The notes beneath the pieces were generated by a model, which ran no database searches, was not told the origin of the DNA, and saw nothing but the letters and a program-made list of their open reading frames with translations. From the NCBI RefSeq assembly GCF_047511655.1, contig NC_133386.1, positions 170,831,146-170,895,145 on the forward strand: a stretch of DNA of 64,000 nucleotides, read 5' to 3'. Each line of letters begins with the position of its first letter. Position 1 is the stretch's first letter. Shown here piece after piece: positions 56,131 through 64,000 of this stretch. The stretch comes from Castor canadensis. Lineage: Eukaryota > Chordata > Mammalia > Rodentia > Castoridae. The position numbers and the translations under genes are program-made.

Positions 56131-57140
56131 GAGAACTCACGGGCTGGGTATGCCTGAGCAGTACTGGGGGCTGCTAATCCCGCAGGGAGGGTGGCGGGGA
56201 GGGACCACGCTAGTCCTGGTCTCCTCTCCATCTGCTGGCGGCAGTTCCCTCCCTAGGCATCTTTTAAAGAGTGGTCTTCTACTGCTAGTCTGGCCCTCTG
56301 CAAAGTGTCAGTAATATCCCGACCCGAGAAAGTGCTTTTTCAATGATCAAGAACGTTAATGGGAGAGTATTTTGCCCTGGGTCAAGCAAAGAGAAAAGAA
56401 GGCAGATCTGATGTGGGGGGTTAGCTTTCTCCTTCAAGCTTGAGGGCAAGTTCTAGGAAGAGAAAGAAATGTAGAAGGGGAAAAGAGGAGGCTCTCAGCC
56501 TGCCCTTTCAGGGAGAAAAACTTGGGTTCCCTGGGGCCTCACAGTTCCCTGATAATGTGTTCAGAAATTAGGATTCAGGCCTATTTGCTCATGATGCTAG
56601 TCCTCAATCTTGTAAAAAGGAAGCGCCCAAGTACCTTCAGAATCCATAGTTTTACAAGAACAGTCTGGATCACTGTCATAGGCATTTCATTCCCACTTTA
56701 AAGATGCCTGGATGAGCTCACCCTGAAAGGTGGTGGTTAAAGCCAGAAGTGAATCCCTGGGTGCCTCATTTTCCTTGTTCAGAGCCAAATCCTCATGGGC
56801 TTCCCTATGTATAAGTGCAATTTACTGTTGTCTGCAGATTCTCGTCATTTTCTCCTCTCTATGTCCTGCGACTTGGGTCCCTAGTGGGCATAATTAATAT
56901 CTGTGGGGGGGGGGGCTCGGGGGTGTCTTTGTGTATGCCTATGTCAAAGGAAGCCATAAAGGGGGGGGGGATCAAATGAAATCTTCAGTAAATAAAAAGA
57001 CATTTCTCTGATCAAATCCTTGTTTTTAACTTAAAAAAGAAAACCCCTGTAATTTTTAGGCAAGCCTAAATGATGTGATAAATATGTAATTTACCATTCT
57101 ATAGGTTGTGGTTAACAACTTACCTACTTACAATCAGTCC
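56131..57140. other. Upstream of LMO2 proximal promoter, no exon recognised
   Basis: Unique sequence. Poly-G tracts lie at about 56907-56917 and 56962-56970. In other mammals LMO2 also has distal promoters, so this could be intron of longer transcripts; no splice-bounded exon can be supported. Confidence 0.5.
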
Positions 57141-57144
57141 CTGT

Positions 57145-57510
57145 AATAGTTAAATGCTGGGACTGTGGAACCAGACTGCCTGGGTTTGATTAGGTTCTTA
57201 GGTATCATTAAGTGTGATTTTGAAAGTTACTTAATATAAGGAGGCAGAGTTGGGCAGTGACTCAGGAGTGTGGCTGCTTGTATTCTAAGCCCCCTTTTAC
57301 CACCCCTGTGAACCTGGCTCCCAGCAGGAGTTTAAAGGCCTAGTATCCCCAACTATAAAAAATAGGAATGATAGAACTCACTGCATAGTTGCTGTAAGGA
57401 TGAAATGGATTGATGGATGCAACGTGTGGCACATGGATTTGTGACAGAATGGAGACAATAACTGATATGCAATTGCTAGCAGGACACACCTGGCACATAT
57501 CAAGTACTCA
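57145..57510 (+). repeat. MIR SINE, interrupted
   Basis: 'gactgtggaaccagactgcc', 'tgggtttgattagg' begin a MIR that resumes after about 100 bp with 'tccccaactataaaaaatag', 'cataggttgctgtaagg'-like text. Confidence 0.65.
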
Positions 57511-57612
57511 TAAATGGCAGATGCTATGTGATACCAAAAGACATCACTGAGGAAGCTAAAAACAAGTTTGAAATTAAATTTAAAGAGGAAATGGGAGGTT
57601 AAAAAGGAGAGT

Positions 57613-57712
57613 TTCTCCAGGGTGGGAAGTGTGGCTCAAATGGTAGAGCACCTGTCTACCAAGCAAAAAGCCATGAGTTCAAACCCCAGTACTGCCAAAA
57701 AATAATAAGAAT
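57613..57712 (+). mobile_element. ID-like SINE
   Basis: 'gtgtggctcaaatggtagag', 'gagttcaaaccccagtactg', A-rich tail. Confidence 0.88.
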
Positions 57713-57934
57713 TTCCCACTCAAATTAAAGAACTGTTCCCTAGTCTTAAAAAGCAAACAGAGCAAGATCCCTTCATCTCACCTCTACTGATTTGAAACAA
57801 AACATATGTTTTTCTCTCATAACATTCCTTATCTTAGGGACTTGGTACTATTTGTACATGTTTGCTTTCCTTAAATCTCATGAGGTATCACTTTCCTTGC
57901 TCCAGTTTTTTCATGGGTTCAAGTCAGTGGCTAA

Positions 57935-58035
57935 GGGCTAGCAGAGGGGCTCAAGTGGTAGAGTGCCTGCCTAGCAAGTGTGAGGCCCTGAGTTCAAACA
58001 CCAGTACCCCAAAATAAAATAAAATAAAAGCATTC
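57935..58035 (+). mobile_element. ID-like SINE with 17-bp target-site duplication
   Basis: 'gaggggctcaagtggtagag', 'gcctagcaagtgtgaggccc', 'tgagttcaaacaccagtac', tail (AAAAT)n. The flanks 57918-57934 and 58036-58052 match at 16 of 17 positions (ttcaagtcagtgg-c/t-taa). Confidence 0.94.
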
Positions 58036-58531
58036 TTCAAGTCAGTGGTTAAAAAGTATATATCCTTAGGTTCCAAGAAGTAACCCCAGAAGTGGTAACT
58101 GAGGGGCATAAAGTTTCCTTTTTATAATATGCCTCTGCTCTGACCTGAGTGTGTAAAGAAAAGACATGACTGCATATGACTTTGGGTCAGTTTCTTATCT
58201 TTCACAACTCTTTGGGGAGAACTTTCTTGGAGAAGGTGCATATTTGAAATGGTATCTGAAGATTTCAATTTCACACATAGTGGTTGTAAGAAATAACTGC
58301 CTTCCGGTGGGATTTCATATCTATTCAACAGGCAATTAAATCGCTCAAATTTAACATTTAGAATCAAGTCTCAAAATGTGGTTTTATTATGAATAATTTG
58401 AAAGCAATCATGACCTTATTGTATCCTCCCATAGCAACTGGTACTTGCCTTATGCAGAAGGGAGATTCAGTTGCTATGAGGCAAATTGAACATGTAAAAC
58501 AGGTCCTGAGAGTTGAAAAAATTTGCTCTTG

Positions 58532-58610
58532 GGCTAGTAGCGTGGCTCAAGTGGTAGAGCCCTGCCTAGCAAACATGAGGCCCTGAGTTCAAACCCTAGT
58601 ACCACAAAGA
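58532..58610 (+). mobile_element. ID-like SINE with 16-bp target-site duplication
   Basis: 'gtggctcaagtggtagagcc', 'gaggccctgagttcaaaccc'. Flanks 58516-58531 and 58611-58626 match at 15 of 16 positions (aaaaaatttgct-c/t-ttg). Confidence 0.94.
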
Positions 58611-58626
58611 AAAAAATTTGCTTTTG

Positions 58627-59260
58627 ATCCCTGCCCAGTGGAACTAAAATTTAGTTCCCTTCTCCCCTACTTGCAGATTTTAAATACCCTACAATTTAGA
58701 CAATTCTAACTTTTCCTTCTTGAATAAGAATGTCAGGAGTTTGAATCAGTCTGTGTGATGAATGTGACCCCAGATGGATTTTTTTCCCCAGTGGACAGTT
58801 TCTATTTTTTGTGACTTACTACAATTATTTTCTAGGGAAGAACAGTTTCAAGTGCCTAAGACTACATTCCTTTCCCAAAGTAGACTTCTGATAGAAATGA
58901 AAATGCAAATGTCATTGGGAAAATGGCAATGGTGACAATTTACCTCTTTTTTTCCCCCAACCATTAGAAGCTAAGTTGAAACATATGCCTTGTTAGTTGT
59001 GACATTCACAAAAATAAAGATCATTTTAAATATGGCTTCAACTCACATGCAAATTTCTTTAAACTGTTCAGTTGTCATAGGCATCTGACTACCAAACTCA
59101 TTTCAGGGCCAGCTGATAGACGTGTTTCATAGAATGTTGGTTCTATTAGTAACCTTAGTGATAAATAAATCAGCTTTCCTAAACAGTAAAAAGAGCTCCA
59201 AATAAATCTTCTTAAGGAAAAATCCATATCAACTGAGTTTAAGGAGAATGAAAATTGCAA
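58627..59260. other. No feature recognised
   Basis: AT-rich unique sequence upstream of LMO2. Confidence 0.5.
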
Positions 59261-59261
59261 T

Positions 59262-59490
59262 CACACCGATGTTGTCCAATCGTTTATTAGCTGTGTATTT
59301 TGGGGGAAGTTACCTTACCTTTCTGCACCTCAGTTTCTATAACTGTCACATAGAGGCAGTGTAACAGTAAAGTTCAACGGGACTAGGACTAGGGTCTAAC
59401 CACAGGGGCTGCTACTCACTGAACAGGAATTTTCAATAGAATTCAATAGGATAATATGTGAAAAAATGGTTTGCACATTGATGATGTACA
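59262..59490 (+). repeat. MIR SINE
   Basis: 'gtcacatagaggcagtgtaa' preceded by 'cctttctgcacctcagtttc', the MIR core region; the ends are diverged. Confidence 0.65.
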
Positions 59491-59934
59491 GAAAATGCCA
59501 GGAAATGATAGCGGTTGGTATTACCCCATCTTTCAGAAGTAATCACCACCATATCAGGCAGCAACAATCTCCCAGCCAATCAGGGCATCCGCCAAAGAAT
59601 GATGAGACTGAAATGAGTCCCAGACATCAGCAGACTTCAAGCTCAGGATTGCCGGCTTTCAGGCAGAAACATGGGACTGTGACCATTTGGGCCCTGGAGA
59701 GGCTGTTGACAACTTCACTGCTTCCCTGCTATCCTGCCTGCTTCAGCGACTTCCCTGATTTTACTCATCTGATTTAACCCCCTGCCACCCACCTTTTACA
59801 GCTAAGAAAAGAGGCAAAACCAAGTGCTGAAGGAATTTAGCAGAGTTAATCTGGTGGGTCTCAGTGGAGGGAGCAGTAAGAGTGTAAAAGGGCCTCCTTC
59901 CCTGTGGGCTTCACCCAACTACAGCAGCTCCGCC
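59491..59934. other. No feature recognised
   Basis: Unique sequence. A 103-codon frame (59466-59777, plus) has no motif I recognise. Confidence 0.45.
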
Positions 59935-59966
59935 TTTATTGACCTTGCCCAATAAAGGTCAATAAA
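59935..59966. repeat. 12-bp perfect inverted repeat, 8-nt loop
   Basis: TTTATTGACCTT (59935-59946) and AAGGTCAATAAA (59955-59966) can form a hairpin; each arm has an AGGTCA-type half site on one strand. Confidence 0.95.
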
Positions 59967-59984
59967 CCTCTCTGCTGTGTCTAA

Positions 59985-60092
59985 CCTCTCTGCACTTTAG
60001 CTTCCACATCTGTAAATTGGGACTTATACTTACCTCATAGTATTTATAGGATTCTGCGAAATGAAACAGATAGGGTGCTTGGAGAGGGAACC
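59985..60092 (+). repeat. MIR SINE fragment
   Basis: 'aacctctctgcactttagct', 'tccacatctgtaaattggga', 'cttacctcatagtattta'. Confidence 0.8.
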
Positions 60093-60144
60093 AGAACATA
60101 GTAAGCTTCTATGGAAAAACGGAAGTCTACCTTCTATAGGAAGT

Positions 60145-60298
60145 CTTTTTTGTTTGTTTATGTGCTGTTGTTATTTTGAGACAGGGTCTCTCTGTGTAGC
60201 TAAGCCTGGCCTGGAACTCACAATGTAGCCCAGGCTGGCCTCTAACTCAGGCTCCTCCTGCCCTGGTTTCCCAAGTGCCAGCTGTGAAATTCCAGCTT
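60145..60298 (-). mobile_element. B1 SINE
   Basis: 'gagacagggtctctctgtgt', 'agctaagcctggcctggaac', 'caatgtagcccaggctggcc': a reversed B1 close to the muroid-type consensus. Confidence 0.92.
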
Positions 60299-60660
60299 CA
60301 GGATATTTGAATATCTGTTGCTAACTCCAATCCTTTGGTGGATAAGGCAACTAAGACACTTAATCAATTGCTCCTTTTTCTACTGTGGCATCCCTCAGAC
60401 TCTCCCCTGCCTTCTTGCTCTGGTACTGGACCCTGAGTTTATTTGCTGCTTCAAGTTCAAGGTGAGTCACAGCTGGGTGAAGTGACTCACAGAGTTGTCT
60501 TTTGTGCTTGGTCTCTGCAACTGTTCTCTGTAGCTAACAGAAGCAGCCCCACCTGAGTGACACACCACGATGTCTGGGACCCTGGAACACCACATTTGAA
60601 ATCTGAACTCCTTCCTAGGGCTAGGAAGATCCTATCATCTGACTTCTTCTCCAGCGTGTG

Positions 60661-60661
<1 letters not shown>

Positions 60662-60705
<44 letters not shown>
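60662..60705 (+). repeat. (CA)n microsatellite
   Basis: About 21 CA units; it also creates artefactual frames rich in Cys/Val or Thr/His. Confidence 0.97.
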
Positions 60706-60707
<2 letters not shown>

Positions 60708-60739
60708 CACTCTTTCTGCTTGAGTCAGTCTGGCCCTCT

Positions 60740-61168
60740 TTCTATTCCCTAAAACAAACCAGGCTACTCTTACTGGATGGCTTTTGCACTTGCTCTTTCC
60801 TCTGCCCAAAAGTCTGAGATGCTCTTTCTCTCCAACATTCCATAGCTCCCACGTTCCTCATTCAGATCTCTGTTCAAATGTTTTAACCCCAGGAAGGCCT
60901 TTTAAAAATCCTCCTTTTCATTGCTCTCACCACCTTATCTTGCTTTTCTTTTTCTTCCTGGTATCATCGCTTCCTTTCTCCTACCCATGCATTTGTAGGC
61001 TTTTTGCTGTTATATTTCGTTTTGACCCTTCTTCGTGTGACAAAAATGAAAATTCCATGAGGGTAGAAACTCTGTCTGACTTGCTCTCAGTTGTGTCTTT
61101 AGCATTTAGAATTGGGTCTAGCTCATGGTCATGGCCCTCAGTATGTATTCATTGAATGAATGTACAAA
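60740..61168 (-). repeat. L2 LINE 3' region
   Basis: Reversed L2: 'agatctctgttcaaatgttt', 'gaaaattccatgagggtaga', 'cagtatgtattcattgaatg'. Confidence 0.82.
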
Positions 61169-61315
61169 TGTCAGTCCTGCTCCTTGTGGCCAAAGCATGC
61201 CTGCACAATGCTTTCTGGGTGAAAGTGGAGGAGTTTGAAGGTCTTTAGTTTTCCCTGAGCATAATTTTTGGAAGAATATAGTCCCAGATGCCATTCAGAT
61301 TTAGGTTAAGAGTTT

Positions 61316-61404
61316 TATTTGTTGTTTGTTACTTGAGGTAGGTTGAACTCATGAGCTCAAGTGATCATCCGAGTAGCTGGCACTGCAGGCGTGGACTTGG
61401 CTAA
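61316..61404 (-). mobile_element. B1-like SINE fragment (diverged)
   Basis: 'ggttgaactcatgagctcaa', 'gtgatcatccgagtagctgg', 'cactgcaggcgtgg'. Confidence 0.6.
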
Positions 61405-61552
61405 AAGTTTTGTTTTTGAAAGAGATCAGGCTCTTGGCTCCTAGGAACACTGAGATATAGGTGGTGTCATCAAACAACAAGGCACTGTGACCCATGAGCC
61501 TCCACTGCAGGGCCCATTCCTATAAGGACTCATGAGTAGAATGCAGTTGGTC

Positions 61553-61792
61553 ATCCAGGTAAAAGCACAAACTCTGGGGATAGTCAGGCTTGTGTTGGAG
61601 TCCTGGCTCCTTTGTGTGGCTTTAGGCAAATCATGTAACAGCTCTGAGCCTCAGTGTCGTCTTGTGAAAATAGGGGTAATAATATCTCCATCGCAGGATT
61701 GTAGGAATAAAATGAGATTATGCATGTCAAATGCTTAGCACAGTGATCAACATGGAGTATGTGCTCAATAGTGGCAGCTATTATTAGAATTA
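61553..61792 (+). repeat. MIR SINE (nearly complete)
   Basis: 'gtggctttaggcaaatcatg', 'agctctgagcctcagtgtcg', 'gaataaaatgagattatgca', 'atgcttagcacagtgatcaa': most of the MIR length is visible. Confidence 0.9.
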
Positions 61793-62755
61793 ATTAAGCA
61801 AAGAGGAAGAGAGTTCATCAGGGAGGCTCTTCTTGGCTGGAGATAGATGGATAACGAATTCTGCCATGTAGCAAGGGAGAGTCAACATCTTGGCTGGGGG
61901 CCGGGTGTGGGGTCATGCTTTAGCTTTCCTGCTATGGTGACCCTTACTGGACAGGTGGTTTTGATTCACAGAGGCCTAACCCAGCCTCGGGTTCAGGAAA
62001 GCAACATAAAAAAAAATGATGCTAGGAGCCTGCCCTGGCCACTGGTTCCTCAGAGTCAGGGGTGTCTATTCTGAGACACTAGACCCCAGACAGGGCTTCC
62101 ATTGGAGGAAGGAGGAAGGGGGTGTTGGGACAAGGCCACTGATGGGGAAGCTGAGGGCACTGAGTTAGCACGGGAAGGTGATTCCAACGTTTCTGATGAT
62201 ACCCATCCTTATAACCTGTCTCCACATCTTCCTGAGTTATGCATCCCTGTGAAAAGGACCAAAACTGGAGTCCCATCTGTGGTGCATCCTAGAAAGATCC
62301 ATTGCTCAGGGAGCAAAAACTAGGGACAACTCTAATTGCTTCTTTCTGCCAGTTTTCTCTGCTTCCCTTCAGTCACCTCTCATAGGTCAGTTTTACTGCT
62401 AAACTAACCTATCTGGAATACCATTTTTCTTCATTGCCACTACCCTGCTCAAGAATTGCCCTTGTTCCCTATTGCTGTGACTATCTGTGAGTTGATTGTC
62501 CTCTTGAGGCCTCAATTTTCTTATTTTTCTAGAGGGAAGAAGTAGACTGGAAGGTTAGAGCTAAGGCTCTGTGTGTGTTTTTGTCATACTAACAGAAGAT
62601 CAAATTCCCTATTAAGGTGCCCTGTCCATGTTCACTCTGCTGGTCCAACTTTCTTTCTCATAAGCCTAGACTCTGACCCTTCCCATCCAGCCTGTCCTGG
62701 GTGTCATATTACTCTTTTCTCCCTATCTGAGAAGTCTGCTTTTTAAAACTTTGGT
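61793..62755. other. No gene recognised
   Basis: Unique-looking sequence. 62390-62640 may contain a diverged L2-like piece. Confidence 0.45.
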
Positions 62756-62756
62756 G

Positions 62757-62992
62757 CTAGCATAGTACAATGACCAAATGCAGAGTCTTTAATGTAAATA
62801 AGCCTGATTTTGAGTCTCTACTTCCCAATTTACTATCTGAGTAATCCGAGGCAAATCTCTGACCTTCAGTGCTTGCAATGATAAAGTAGAGACAATGATA
62901 AATATAGGTTAGGAGTAGTAATTGAGGTCGCGTATGCAGTAGGCAAAACACAATGCCTGGCACACAGTAAGTGGCAATGATTACTAGTTAGT
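62757..62992 (+). repeat. MIR SINE
   Basis: 'gagtaatccgaggcaaatct', 'ctgaccttcagtgcttgcaa', 'caatgcctggcacacagtaa'. Confidence 0.85.
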
Positions 62993-63399
62993 TCTAAAAC
63001 CTCCCCAAGCCTCCCTGCTTCTCCACATCTTGTCCATCCACCTGGTCCCAGCAAAGCTATACTCTGTAGATTTTCTAGTCCCTGAAGCTCACGGTGATGG
63101 TCTCTCTCTGGGTTCTCACAGCTCTTGGCTCTAGGACTTGGTTGGGTGCCTCATTAGAGTTCATGTGTGTATAGCATCTTGTCATCTCAAAAGAGGTATC
63201 TTAAGTTCTTGGAGAAGAAGGATCAAGATTTTCATTTTTGTTAGCTCTCAGGATACTGATATAAATTTAGAGATGTCAATACTTTCTTCTGAATTGAAGG
63301 CTTTAAATATAGCATCCATGTTATTCATTGCCCAATAACTAGATTCTAGGGAGAAAGGCCTCCCTAGAACCAGTATGGATGATGGCTTATTGTCAGTCA
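62993..63399. other. No feature recognised
   Basis: Unique sequence. Confidence 0.5.
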
Positions 63400-64000
63400 C
63401 CTGGTAAGTAAAACTATAAAACTCTTAGAAGAAAGCACAGATGGAAAGCTTTATGACATCAGATTCGGCAATGATTTCTTGGATATAACACTAATGACAC
63501 AGGTAACAAAATTAAAAATAGGTAATTTGAACTATCTCAAAATTTAAAACTCTTGGGCATCAAAGAACACTGGAGTGAAAAAGCAAATCATGGGATGGGA
63601 TAATATATATATCCAAATGATCTGTCTGATAGCTGCTTGACATCCAGAACATAGAAAGAACCCCATACAACTCAACAACAGCAAAAACCAAACAACCCAA
63701 TTCAAAAGAGAACAAAGAACTTGCACAGACATTTCTCCAAAGAAGGAATACAAATGGCTTAACAAGCACATGAAAAGATGTTCACTGCCACTATTCATTA
63801 GAGAAAAGTAACTCAAACCCACAATGGGATACCAGTTTGCATCCTTAGGATGGCTATTATAAAAAGGGGTGGGGAGATCAGGGGTGTAGCTCAATGATAG
63901 AGCACACACTTAGCATGGATGAGACCCTAGGTTCAACCTATGGTACTGAAAACAAATACAAAAACAAACAAAAAACAGAAAATAACAAGTATTGGTGAAG
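63400..64000 (+). mobile_element. Old L1 fragment, runs off the window, split by an ID-like SINE
   Basis: L1 ORF2 3' text of an old subfamily: 'gggcatcaaagaacactgga', 'catttctccaaagaaggaat', 'gcacatgaaaagatgttcac'. It is interrupted by the SINE at about 63873-63968 and resumes with 'ataacaagtattggtgaag' to the end. Confidence 0.85.
63873..63968 (+). mobile_element. ID-like SINE inserted in old L1
   Basis: 'ggggtgtagctcaatgatag', 'agcacacacttagcatggat', 'ctaggttcaacctatggtac', then an A-rich tail. Confidence 0.85.

Noticed and set aside
1421-58610. tRNA-like A/B box pairs as tRNA genes
   Set aside because: All examples are dispersed ID-like SINEs with A-rich tails and, in several cases, target duplications; none folds as a clear tRNA by eye.
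60487-60817. Cys/Val or Thr/His repeat peptides near 60.66 kb
   Set aside because: Translation of the (CA)n microsatellite.
1-64000. CRISPR arrays, operons or prokaryotic defence systems
   Set aside because: The content is a spliced mammalian gene and mammalian retroelements; no spaced direct-repeat array was seen.

Overview
The window is mammalian nuclear DNA, almost certainly from a rodent outside the mouse/rat group. Three things point that way: an intact LMO2 gene with canonical introns; ancient mammalian repeats (L2, MIR, MER5A, a Tigger-like element, old L1); and many rodent SINEs. The SINEs are B1 (7SL-derived) monomers, short ID-like tRNA-derived elements, and B1-plus-ID dimers resembling the B1-dID family. 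A beaver or kangaroo-rat relative is my best guess, but this is an impression from repeat style, not proof.

Layout. Positions 1-45 kb are intergenic and repeat-dominated, lying downstream (3') of LMO2. This part holds five copies of one relatively young L1 family. Two are near full length (11079-18252 and 23134-30142, both plus strand). Three are 5'-truncated (107-1140 minus, 7754-8118 minus, 42828-43915 plus). It also holds a degraded endogenous retrovirus fragment (about 7.3-9.6 kb) with a TATA box, an apparent tRNA-Lys type primer binding site and an L1 inserted inside its LTR. A retrotransposed 5S rRNA pseudogene lies at about 18.4 kb. No host protein gene could be supported in this part.

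Positions 45-55 kb hold the LMO2 coding region on the minus strand, as three coding exons (54960-55000, 50484-50699, 45783-46002) encoding a 158-residue protein with two LIM domains. Its likely 3' end is marked by an AATAAA at 45014-45019. A CpG island (about 54.4-56.1 kb) covers the first coding exon, the GC-rich 5' leader and the proximal promoter. Tandem ETS-type GGAA motifs lie upstream. Intron 1 has a dense cluster of GATA motifs, suggestive because LMO2 acts with GATA factors, TAL1 and LDB1 in blood and endothelial cells.

Positions 56-64 kb lie upstream of the proximal promoter. They could be part of a long 5' intron if a distal promoter is used, as in other mammals. They hold MIR, L2, ID and B1 repeats but no recognisable exon.

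The observations most worth a second look are: an amber codon shared by ORF1 of both long L1 copies; a differing number of 5'UTR tandem units between those copies; long antisense open frames in both L1 5'UTRs; a perfect 16-bp inverted repeat beside the retroviral LTR; the loss of an AUG for the N-terminally extended LMO2 frame although the frame stays open; and the GATA-motif cluster in LMO2 intron 1.
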